The translations under genes and the position numbers were made by a program. Below are positions 57,685 to 64,000 of a DNA stretch of 64,000 bases, in pieces; the first letter of the stretch is position 1, and every line of letters begins with the position of its first letter. The notes under the pieces were generated by a model. The model had not been told where the DNA came from and ran no database searches. It was given only the letters and a program-made list of their open reading frames with translations. Source of the stretch: Parapedobacter sp042666505. Its GTDB lineage: Bacteria; Bacteroidota; Bacteroidia; Sphingobacteriales; Sphingobacteriaceae. The stretch covers positions 657,622 through 721,621 of the forward strand of contig NZ_JBHTDN010000003.1 in NCBI RefSeq assembly GCF_042666505.1. Reading direction: 5' to 3'.

Positions 57685-58704
57685 ATGGAAACGAGTATTC
57701 TAGAATTACACCCTGGTTTGGTCTGGGGTTTTGCAATCACAGTAGTCGTTATGCTACTGTTAGACTTGGGCGTATTTAATAAGAAAAGCCACGTTGTCTC
57801 TTCCAGGGAAGCTACCGTCTGGACCGTTGTCTGGATTTCGTTGGCGATGATCTTCTCGGGGGTGGTGTACTGGGTTTTCAGCCAAGACGCTGGCGGTACA
57901 GAATTGGCAGTCGAAAAATTCACACAATTTCAGGCAGCTTACTGGATTGAAAAGGCGCTTTCAGTAGACAACCTCTTTGTTTTTATTCTGGTATTCTCTT
58001 ACTTCAAAGTGCCTCGTTCATTGCATCATAAAGTGTTATTTTGGGGAATAATAGGAGCATTGGTGTTCAGGGCCATTTTCATTTTTGCAGGAGTAGGCAT
58101 AATTAACATTACGTTTCTGCCGGAAATGGAGCTTTTTGGTAAAGCAGTTACGGTCAATGTCGTACTAACTTTATTTGGGCTTTTCTTGATGTATGCAGGT
58201 ATTAAGTCTTGGGGCGGGGATGATGGCGATGACGACCAGGATTTTGCTAATTCTGCTGGCGCAAAACTGGTACGGAAATTATACAAAGTGAGTGCCGACT
58301 ACGATGGAGATAAATTCTTCACTTTCCAGAATGGTGTAAAGATTGCAACACCTTTACTGGTTGTTGTGGCAGTTATTGAGTTTACGGATGTGCTGTTCGC
58401 TGTGGATTCAATTCCTGCTATTTTTGCGATTTCAAAGGATCCCTTTATCCTTTACACGTCAAATATATTCGCTATCCTGGGTCTACGGTCACTTTACTTT
58501 CTATTGTCCAATTTCATTCATATGTTCAGCAAACTTCCATACGGTTTGTCAGTAATTTTAACTTTTATCGGGGTTAAGATGATCATATCCCCATGGTATC
58601 ATATACCATCGCCGGTTTCCTTAGCAATTGTTGGAGGGGTCTTGGTTTTATCGGTGGTTTTGTCATTGGTGTTTCCGGAAGAAAAGGAAGCAGTAGTCGG
58701 TTAA
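57685..58704 (+). CDS. terC: TerC-family membrane protein
   Basis: 339 residues, about nine membrane helices. TerC marks: MLLLDLGVFNKKSHVVSSRE, AYWIEKALSVDNLFVFILVF (acidic EKALSVDN motif), FWGIIGALVFRAIFIFAG, VVVAVIEFTDVLFAVDSIPA and IFAILGLRSLYFLLSNFIH. TerC proteins move or load metal ions (Mn in related groups) and anchor TerD proteins at the membrane. It is the last gene of the operon, 27 bases after the kinase gene, and is followed by an imperfect terminator. Confidence 0.95.
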   Translation: METSILELHPGLVWGFAITVVVMLLLDLGVFNKKSHVVSSREATVWTVVWISLAMIFSGVVYWVFSQDAGGTELAVEKFTQFQAAYWIEKALSVDNLFVFILVFSYFKVPRSLHHKVLFWGIIGALVFRAIFIFAGVGIINITFLPEMELFGKAVTVNVVLTLFGLFLMYAGIKSWGGDDGDDDQDFANSAGAKLVRKLYKVSADYDGDKFFTFQNGVKIATPLLVVVAVIEFTDVLFAVDSIPAIFAISKDPFILYTSNIFAILGLRSLYFLLSNFIHMFSKLPYGLSVILTFIGVKMIISPWYHIPSPVSLAIVGGVLVLSVVLSLVFPEEKEAVVG

Positions 58705-58772
58705 ACTATTTTCGATCTTTCAGTGAAATATGGCGCGATTCCTGAAAATACTGTCCAGCATGCGTTGCCGCC

Positions 58773-58824
58773 AAAGCCTAACCGGATTAGAAAATCATTC
58801 TGATCCGGTGAAGTTTGGGCTTTC
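58773..58824 (+). terminator. Imperfect terminator after terC
   Basis: Outer arms AAAGCC (58773) and GGGCTTT (58818-58824) and inner arms CCGGAT and ATCCGG pair around an 11-base loop, with mismatches between; CTTTATT follows. It lies 68 bases after the terC stop. Confidence 0.5.
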
Positions 58825-58938
58825 TTTATTAGTTGATACCGTTACCTAGAAGCTTTAATAAATTAACCTGTTCCGGTAAACACAGCCCATTATATATTAC
58901 GTGGCCGTCCTTGCACAATTTCTACATATCTTCGCGCC

Positions 58939-59421
58939 ATGTTTAGCCGCGTCCTTGTTTTATTTCTATTTTTAACCAGTACATGTACAACCACCAGATA
59001 CCTCTCCGGCGAAGTTGTCCGTGTTGCTGATGGCGATACGTTTACGATGTTGGTGGACGGACAGCCGCAACGCATCCGGCTGCACGGTATCGACTGTCCG
59101 GAAAAGGGGCAGCCGTACAGTCGCGTGGCAACACAGTTTACCAAAGACCTATTGGCATCGGGCAAGGTAAAGGTTCAGGAGATGGATACCGACCGGTACG
59201 GGAGGGTTATTGGTATCGTTCTGATCAATGATACCATTAACCTCAATGAGCGCCTTTTGGAGGCGGGTTTAGCCTGGCATTACAAAAACTACGACCACAA
59301 TCCCCAATGGGCAAGACTTGAAAATGTAGCCCAAACGGCAAAGCACGGGCTTTGGGTAGAAAAAGATGCTATAGCCCCGTGGGAATGGCGCAAACGCAAA
59401 CGAACCGAACGTAGTGAATAA
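58939..59421 (+). CDS. Exported thermonuclease-like (SNase) protein
   Basis: 160 residues. Short signal (MFSRVLVLFLFLTSTC) then an SNase domain: GEVVRVADGDTFTMLVDGQP, QRIRLHGIDCPEKGQPYSRV (Arg/Glu catalytic positions of the family), DRYGRVIGIVLI and LAWHYKNYD. Members cut DNA or RNA with calcium; this one probably acts in the periplasm or outside. A TATCTTCG -7 box (58927-58934) ends four bases before the ATG, so the transcript would be almost leaderless. Confidence 0.9.
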   Translation: MFSRVLVLFLFLTSTCTTTRYLSGEVVRVADGDTFTMLVDGQPQRIRLHGIDCPEKGQPYSRVATQFTKDLLASGKVKVQEMDTDRYGRVIGIVLINDTINLNERLLEAGLAWHYKNYDHNPQWARLENVAQTAKHGLWVEKDAIAPWEWRKRKRTERSE

Positions 59422-59438
59422 GGGTTGTTGCGTCCAAA

Positions 59439-59470
59439 TAAAGATAGCTGCTCAAAATTCCCTATCTTTA
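59439..59470 (+). terminator. Hairpin after the thermonuclease gene
   Basis: Nine-base arms TAAAGATAG (59439-59447) and CTATCTTTA (59462-59470), extended by AGGGTT/AACCCT further out. It lies 18 bases after the stop of the SNase gene and 16 bases before the MazG-like pseudogene. Confidence 0.5.
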
Positions 59471-59485
59471 ACCCTCAAACCTGCT

Positions 59486-59935
59486 ATGCATATGAGCGAC
59501 TGGCAAGACCTTATCAAAAAGCTGCGGCAATTCAACGAAGAGCGCGATTGCGCAATTCCACAACGCCAAGGACCTGGCATTGGCGCTCAGCATCGAAGTG
59601 GCGGAATTAAATGAGCTTTTCCTTTGGAAGAAGGCCGAAGATGCCGATCCGCAAAAAATCAAAGAAGAACTGGCCGATGTGTTTGCCTTTGCCCTGCAAT
59701 TGGCTGAAAATACGACCTTGACGTCAATCAAATAGTAACCGATAAAATTGCCAGAAACGCAGAGAAATACCCCGTAGATAAAGCCAAGGGGAGCGCAAAG
59801 AAAGAAGCTGAACCTATTGCAGAAACTTCCTTGCAATCATTATTCGGTGTATACCAATCCGAGGAAAGTGCGGACGATATTATCGAGGATATACGTAGTT
59901 TGCGTGTTTTCAAGAGGAATATTGAGTCTCTTTGA
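59486..59935 (+). pseudogene. MazG-like pyrophosphohydrolase with two frameshifts and antitoxin-like tail
   Basis: The MazG-like nucleotide pyrophosphohydrolase sequence continues across three frames: SDWQDLIKKLRQFNEERD, then KDLALALSIEVAELNELFLW with EELADVFAFALQLAEN, then VTDKIARNAEKYPVDKAKGS. Frame changes fall near 59552 (GATTGCGCAA, where GATTGG would give the usual RDW) and near 59713 (GAAAATACGAC, one T short). After KGSAKK the frame goes on as LQSLFGVYQSEESADDIIED IRSLRVF, which resembles C-terminal tails of antitoxins. It is either a decayed gene or carries sequencing errors. No toxin gene follows. Confidence 0.6.
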
Positions 59936-60022
59936 TAAAACTATCTGTTTGAAAATATTTGTGTAGCTACAGACAATTGTTTTTTTGCACAAACGGAGTG
60001 GGGTGTCCCCGGTCAGCCGGGA

Positions 60023-60052
60023 GCCAAGCGATGAGCTTGGCCCCCGCTTTTT
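60023..60052 (+). terminator. Hairpin with T-run upstream of the split antitoxin gene
   Basis: Arms GCCAAGC (60023-60029) and GCTTGGC (60035-60041) with a five-base loop, followed by CCCCGCTTTTT. It would end transcripts from the MazG-like region before the next promoter. Confidence 0.5.
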
Positions 60053-60065
60053 CGCGTAAAGCTTG

Positions 60066-60096
60066 TTGTAGTTGTCAATAGAAGTCATTATCTTTG
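60066..60096 (+). promoter_or_regulatory. Promoter of the split antitoxin gene
   Basis: TTG at 60066-60068 and an exact TATCTTTG -7 box at 60089-60096 are 20 bases apart. The ATG of the antitoxin candidate is 20 bases further on. This promoter now reads into the IS element. Confidence 0.6.
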
Positions 60097-60192
60097 TAAC
60101 CAGTAGTTTATACGTTATGGCAATTGCAATTAAATCGATACCTGTTCTTAAATCAGAGGCAGCTGAAGCTTTTGAAAAGAAGGTGTATGCCA

Positions 60193-60198
60193 ATAATG
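60193..60198 (+). repeat. Target-site duplication, left copy (ATAATG)
   Basis: ATAATG directly before the left end of the IS element; repeated at 63060-63065 after its right end. A 6-bp duplication is in the usual IS21 range. Confidence 0.9.
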
Positions 60199-60310
60199 TG
60201 TCTATTCCGATTTATTTGACCCACCGTTCTTATAATTTGACCCACCCCCGGAAGACATCAAAGAACGGTTTCTATTATCAATAATAACACTAATATCCGG
60301 ATAGTGCCAA

Positions 60311-61039
60311 CTATAATTTTTTTCCCCTGAGTGAATCGCCTTTCAGCTCGATACGGTGTGCATTTGCTGTCAATCTGTCAAGGAATGCATCGGCCACGGC
60401 GGGGTCGTTGAGGTAATCGTGATAGCTTCCCACGGGCATCTGGCTGGCCACGATGATGGATTTTCGTTCATACCGGTCTTCCATGATCTGCAGCAGGGCG
60501 AGCTTAACTTCGGTCGGCATCACCTGCAGACCGAAGTCGTCCAGGATGATCAGCGGTATGCGTTCCATTTTGGCCAGCAGATTGAGATAGGTGCCTTCCA
60601 GTTTGGCCATGGTGATTTTCTCGATGAGTTTGTTCATGTTCATGTAAAGGGTTTTATAACCCTGTGAACAGGCCTGGTAACCCAATGCGCAGGCCAGGTG
60701 CGATTTTCCGGCCCCGGCCGGGCCGCTGATCAGCACGGGCTGGGCCTGGCGGATATAGGTTCCCTCCAGCAGCGTAGCCAGCTGCTGTTTGCCGAGGTTG
60801 CGTTCCTGCGAGCAGATCACGCTTTCGGGCTGTGCGGGCAGCCTCAGCCCGGCCATCCTGAGGTACGTGGCCGCCCGTTCGCTTTTGCGGTTGAGTGCCT
60901 CGCTCTGGGTGAGGTGTGCCATCAGTTCATGGGCTTCCAGTTGCCTGTCCACGGGCAGTTCGAGCTGCCCGGCATAGGCGGCGGCCATGCCGCGCAGTTT
61001 CAGCTCCTTGAGCTGCTGTAAAGTTGCTTCATTGTTCAT
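60311..61039 (-). CDS. istB: IS21 helper ATPase IstB
   Basis: 242 residues. AAA+ ATPase that assists the transposase. Walker A GPAGAGKSHLACALG (about 107-121), Walker B PLIILDDFGLQ, and the DnaC-like stretch YERKSIIVASQMPVGSYHDY. The N-terminal helical domain LKELKLRGMAAAYAGQL is normal. It follows istA by 144 bases on the same strand; the family length is about 250, so it is complete. Confidence 0.95.
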   Translation of the reverse strand: MNNEATLQQLKELKLRGMAAAYAGQLELPVDRQLEAHELMAHLTQSEALNRKSERAATYLRMAGLRLPAQPESVICSQERNLGKQQLATLLEGTYIRQAQPVLISGPAGAGKSHLACALGYQACSQGYKTLYMNMNKLIEKITMAKLEGTYLNLLAKMERIPLIILDDFGLQVMPTEVKLALLQIMEDRYERKSIIVASQMPVGSYHDYLNDPAVADAFLDRLTANAHRIELKGDSLRGKKL

Positions 61040-61183
61040 TGCATTGCTGTTTATTGTTTAACATGTAATCTTGATTATCCACCGGTGCCATTTATCAATA
61101 AAATGCCGCCACCCTGTGCCATCAACCATAACCTGCCCGCGCGGCGAGCGCCCGCCGGAGGCATGGCGTTGCTTCCGCTGCGA

Positions 61184-62764
61184 TCAACGGTAGGCATCCT
61201 TTCCCCTGATGTTACCGTGCGGTGGCTGCACGGGGCCACCCGGGCCAGAGAACAGGTCGGACGGTGCTTTGTCCAGCCCTTTTGCCAGTATGTTCCTTAC
61301 CATGTTCAGCGATGGCTTTGCCACGTGTTCCAGCCGCCTGCACGCCGCTTCCAGCCGGCCCGAGAAACCATCCTTCTGGTTGAGCTTGACCAGGGCGATG
61401 CAGGTGCGGTAGGCCTGCGTGCGGTTCGGGTACCGGGCGATGATACGCTCGATGACCAGCCGTGTGCAGGGGCCGATGGCATCGGCTATCCGGTAGAAAT
61501 AGTCGTTGGTCCATCCCCGCCGGGCCACGATGGCCCGGTGTGACGGGGGGACGTGTTCCCCGACCGTGGTGTAGATCGCCGTCCCCTCCCTGCGGTGCAC
61601 GGCGATGCGCTGGCGGGTCACGTCATCCAGGTAGACCTCAACGGTATCCCGGTCGTAATAGATCCGAACGCGCTGGCCGATGTACTGCCAGGGCACGCTG
61701 TAATGGTACATCACCCTGCTGGTCTCATGGATGATGTACACGTGGTTGTTCTTTTCCACCGTTCCCATGCGCAGCAGGCGCGGGGTGAACAGCGTGGCGG
61801 GCAACGGCCTGAGCAATGGCCGTTCGTGTTCGGCGAACAGCTGCATGCGGCTCAGGGGCGACTTGCGGAACGGCCGGGCGTTGAGCTTCTCCACCTGTGC
61901 GGTGATGGCGGCATTGAGTCCGGCAAGGCTGTGGAAGGTCCGGTGGCGCAGCGGCGTGTAGATGCGGTCGTAGGCAATCGATACGCTGCGCTCGATATAC
62001 GGCTTATCGGTCGGTTCGTACGGGCGTGTTGGGGAAAAGCACGTGCCGTAATGTTCGGCCATCTGCTCGCAGGCATCCGTCAGCACGGGCTCCTCCCGTC
62101 CGCCCTTTTTGACCAGCGTGGCCATGTTGTCGCAGATGATGTAGCCCGTGGGTACGCCGCCGAATGCGGCCAGCATCCGTCCGATGCACGCGGCTACATC
62201 AGGGAACTGCTGGGTAGGCACCGCCCGGCAGAAAACAAGCCCGGAGAAAACCATCACCCCAAGGAAGATCTCGCAATCCACCACCTCACCGGTTTCCGTA
62301 TCCACGTAGCCCAGTTTGCTGCCGGCAAAGTCGATCTCGATGACCTCCCCGGGGCCGTAATGCTGCGGCAGGGAGATATCCATCCCTTTAAGGTACTGCC
62401 TCCACAGCAGGCAGTACTGGCTGTAGCTGTAACCGTCCGGGTGCGCCTGCCGGTATTCCTCCCAGATCACCTGTTTGTTCCCGCGCCTTTTCACCAGGTG
62501 GCTTTTCTCTTTCCCGAAGTGCTCCACCAGCGCCACGTGGCGTTCACTGTTGAATGACCCTGTCTCGGCGGGATGGACGATGCTGCCCAGCGCCTCATCG
62601 TCAATGCCCGTGATATCCGCACCGTCACCGTATTCACGGATGTACTTGCGGACCGAATTGCGGCTGATGCCCGTGATACGCGCGATCTCCCGGATCGTCC
62701 TGTTGTTCTGGTACAGCCCGAGTACCTGTCTGATTCTGCTCATTGCTAATGGTTTCCTGCTCAT
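61184..62764 (-). CDS. istA: IS21 transposase IstA
   Basis: 526 residues. N-terminal helix-turn-helix (RQVLGLYQNNRTIREIARIT then GISRNSVRKYIREYG), an rve/DDE integrase core with Asp in EVIEIDFAGSKLGYVD, Asp in GYIICDNMATLVKK and Glu in KPYIERSVSIAYDRIY, and a C-terminal beta-barrel region. Full length and unbroken, so the element is probably active. A second ATG seven codons further in (MSRIRQVL) is also possible as start. Confidence 0.95.
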   Translation of the reverse strand: MSRKPLAMSRIRQVLGLYQNNRTIREIARITGISRNSVRKYIREYGDGADITGIDDEALGSIVHPAETGSFNSERHVALVEHFGKEKSHLVKRRGNKQVIWEEYRQAHPDGYSYSQYCLLWRQYLKGMDISLPQHYGPGEVIEIDFAGSKLGYVDTETGEVVDCEIFLGVMVFSGLVFCRAVPTQQFPDVAACIGRMLAAFGGVPTGYIICDNMATLVKKGGREEPVLTDACEQMAEHYGTCFSPTRPYEPTDKPYIERSVSIAYDRIYTPLRHRTFHSLAGLNAAITAQVEKLNARPFRKSPLSRMQLFAEHERPLLRPLPATLFTPRLLRMGTVEKNNHVYIIHETSRVMYHYSVPWQYIGQRVRIYYDRDTVEVYLDDVTRQRIAVHRREGTAIYTTVGEHVPPSHRAIVARRGWTNDYFYRIADAIGPCTRLVIERIIARYPNRTQAYRTCIALVKLNQKDGFSGRLEAACRRLEHVAKPSLNMVRNILAKGLDKAPSDLFSGPGGPVQPPHGNIRGKDAYR

Positions 62765-63059
62765 CGGCGTACAATCCTTTGTTTATCGCGTTTAATGAAA
62801 CGGCTAAATAAGGGATCGTCTGCCAAAACCATCGATGATATCCCCGGGGGTGGGTCACTTTACTTAAGAATAACGGGGTGGGTCACTTTACGCCGGAATG
62901 TCAGTAAAGGAGACCCCGGTCCGGCAACAGCCATATCCGATATACGTTATTTGCTTTTTAATTAATACGGAATGCCGGTGACTTTCGGTACTTTTCACCT
63001 GAAGTTTAGGCGGGTCAAATAACTTAAGAATGGTGGGTCACTTTACATCGGTGCAGACA

Positions 63060-63065
63060 ATAATG
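63060..63065 (+). repeat. Target-site duplication, right copy (ATAATG)
   Basis: ATAATG directly after the right end of the IS element; identical to 60193-60198. Confidence 0.9.
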
Positions 63066-63153
63066 AGAAAAGGGCTACCATTGATTTTTCAAAACAGATT
63101 AACCAAGCAGCCAAGATTTTAGCCAAGGCCAAAATCAAATAGACCCAATTGTT

Positions 63154-63741
63154 TTGTTGTTAGACGAGTGTACCCTAAAACCTTATGGTGAAGAGTTACT
63201 TCATCAATGTGAACCGTTTGATTGCGGAGATGGCGATTTGAATGATTTTTTCGAAAATGATTCCCTGCATTATTCTCGAAATCTCATGGGCAAATCATAT
63301 TGTTTCACGCTTGATGCTGATCCTCGGATGATCGTGTGTGCATTCACTGTGTCCAATGATAGCATCAAGGTTTCTGATTTGCCGAATGCTCGAAAAAAGA
63401 AAGTGAACCAACAAATCCCAAGGGAAAAGCAATTCCGGAGTTATCCTTCTGTGCTAATTGGCCGGCTTGGTGTCAATAGTGCATTTCGCGGCAAGGGCAT
63501 CGGCCATGAATTGATGGACTTTATCAAGTCTTGGTTCGTGGATGAAGGTAATAAGACCGGTTGTCGTTTCATTGTCGTAGATGCTTACAATAACAACGGA
63601 GCGCTGGGATATTACGAACGTGAAGGATTCGGTTTTCTTTTTAGCACAGAAGATCAGGAAAAGGAATATCTGGACTACACTCGGGATCATCAGCTTCATA
63701 CGAGGTTGATGTATTTTGATTTGATTGTTTTGACTTCGTAG
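63154..63741 (+). CDS. GNAT-family acetyltransferase (possible toxin)
   Basis: 195 residues starting with TTG 63154; no ATG is available upstream. CGDGDLNDFFENDSLHYSRN and LMGKSYCFTLDADPR form the N-terminal part. The acetyl-CoA site is LIGRLGVNSAFRGKGIGHEL (RxxGxG/A form RGKGIG), then MDFIKSWF and the C-terminal YNNNGALGYYEREGFGFLF. The arrangement matches a common Bacteroidota GNAT group preceded by a small antitoxin-like gene; toxin members acetylate aminoacyl-tRNA. Here the small gene upstream is split by IS21, 11 bases before this start. Confidence 0.85.
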   Translation: MLLDECTLKPYGEELLHQCEPFDCGDGDLNDFFENDSLHYSRNLMGKSYCFTLDADPRMIVCAFTVSNDSIKVSDLPNARKKKVNQQIPREKQFRSYPSVLIGRLGVNSAFRGKGIGHELMDFIKSWFVDEGNKTGCRFIVVDAYNNNGALGYYEREGFGFLFSTEDQEKEYLDYTRDHQLHTRLMYFDLIVLTS

Positions 63742-63949
63742 GTCATAAACTAAGAAAGATTCACATTCTATTTTCAACTATAGGTAAGCAACTATCCACC
63801 CGGATAGTCGGTGCCGCTATGCGTGAAAAATCGAACTCCTGAAGATTAGCGATGCTTTGGAAAGGTCGTTTAATGTAAGCGGTAATTAAAAGTGCAGCGT
63901 TTTTGGCAATCAGGAATACATAGTTTTCGGCAACAAAGAGTGCATAACA

Positions 63950-64000
63950 ATGGCAACAATAAGTGCAGAACGTTTGCAAATGTATATCAGTCGTTTTGAT
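63950..64000 (+). CDS. N-terminal start of a gene cut by the window edge
   Basis: ATG 63950 opens a frame that runs to the window end: MATISAERLQMYISRFD (17 codons). Too little is visible for an assignment. The 208 bases between the GNAT gene and this start show no other gene. Confidence 0.4.
   Translation, partial: MATISAERLQMYISRFD

Larger units (their letters stand above)
60199..63059 (-). mobile_element. IS21-family insertion sequence (2861 bp)
   Basis: Ends are TGTCTATTCCGATTTATTTG at the left and, read inward from the right, TGTCTGCACCGATGTAAAGT, both followed by GACCCACC. The ends begin TG and close with CA, as in IS21 elements. Several more TGACCCACC/GGGTCACTTTA repeats lie just inside each end (60216, 60239, and about 62850-63045), the multiple transposase-binding repeats of the family. 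It carries istA and istB on the minus strand, both intact. It is GC-richer than its surroundings, which suggests recent arrival. The 295 bases right of istA hold only these repeats. Confidence 0.95.
60117..63142 (+). pseudogene. Small antitoxin-like gene split by the IS21 element
   Basis: The 5' part (60117-60198) encodes MAIAIKSIPVLKSEAAEAFE KKVYANN; the 3' part (63060-63142) ends in ATIDFSKQINQAAKILAKAK IK. Removing the element and one copy of the 6-bp target duplication restores one continuous 52-codon frame ending in TAG at 63140-63142. The restored protein is a small helical acidic/basic protein directly upstream (11 bases) of a GNAT acetyltransferase, the usual place of an antitoxin in DUF1778-like/GNAT or related pairs. 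In its present state only the first 27 residues plus element-derived residues can be made. That it is an antitoxin is inference. Confidence 0.8.

Noticed and set aside
61553..62557. Long plus-strand ORF opposite istA
   Set aside because: It mirrors the GC-rich transposase gene, whose motifs and length are clear on the other strand; a shadow frame.
1..64000. tRNA or rRNA genes
   Set aside because: No cloverleaf-like arms with a T-loop GTTCRANYC or conserved rRNA stretch was found in the intergenic regions I read; a covariance-model scan would be decisive.

Overview
The window looks like a chromosome segment of a Bacteroidota bacterium, most likely a Sphingobacteriaceae relative (Pedobacter/Parapedobacter-like). 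The grounds are two SusC/SusD outer-membrane uptake loci each with an ECF sigma and FecR anti-sigma gene, LytTR two-component regulators, FtsX-type ABC permeases, frequent TAnnTTTG promoter -7 boxes and weak Shine-Dalgarno sequences. No rRNA, tRNA or CRISPR array was recognised.

Layout. 1-4.3 kb: gene remnants, then a LytS/LytTR-type two-component pair followed by an outer-membrane protein and a lipid A-type acyltransferase. 4.3-5.4 kb: small exported protein and a YdeI-family protein. 5.5-14 kb (minus strand): ECF sigma, phosphodiester glycosidase, FecR, SusC, SusD and a second, lipoprotein phosphodiester glycosidase, ending at a strong terminator. 14-21.2 kb: DoxX-like membrane proteins, an alpha/beta hydrolase, a class C beta-lactamase-like hydrolase, a Schlafen/AlbA_2 ATPase with an in-frame EGAI repeat, and an SRPBCC protein. 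21.3-26 kb: a large patatin-like phospholipase and an ABC permease behind a likely sigma-54 promoter. 26.2-33.8 kb: accessory block with HigBA and VapBC toxin-antitoxin modules flanking a 1600-residue exonuclease-RecQ-UvrD fusion. 33.8-42.4 kb: second ECF sigma/FecR/SusC/SusD locus ending in a metallophosphoesterase with calcium-type repeats.

42.5-58.7 kb is the most unusual part. It holds a membrane-spanning unknown protein, a hairpin-rich intergenic region with an unlisted 51-residue secreted-peptide ORF, a TPR histidine kinase/response regulator pair followed by a Cys/His mini-protein and a 44-residue lipoprotein, a lone HsdR-N-type nuclease-like protein, and a 10.6-kb Ter operon (three TerD-family proteins, a TerA-like protein, HAD, phosphoribosyltransferase, three VWA/TerY proteins, a 54-residue basic ORF, PP2C, kinase, TerC). 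Three separate transcription units here share one palindrome (TTACGGKTTCCCGTAA) placed exactly 21 bp before a -7 box, which suggests one regulon joining the Ter operon to two genes not normally assigned to it.

58.9-64 kb: a thermonuclease-like protein, a frameshifted MazG-like gene with an antitoxin-like tail, and an intact IS21-family element (2861 bp, 6-bp target duplication) that has split the small gene directly upstream of a GNAT acetyltransferase. The restored reading frame gives a 52-residue antitoxin candidate, so the insertion may have uncoupled a toxin-antitoxin pair. The window ends inside a new gene.
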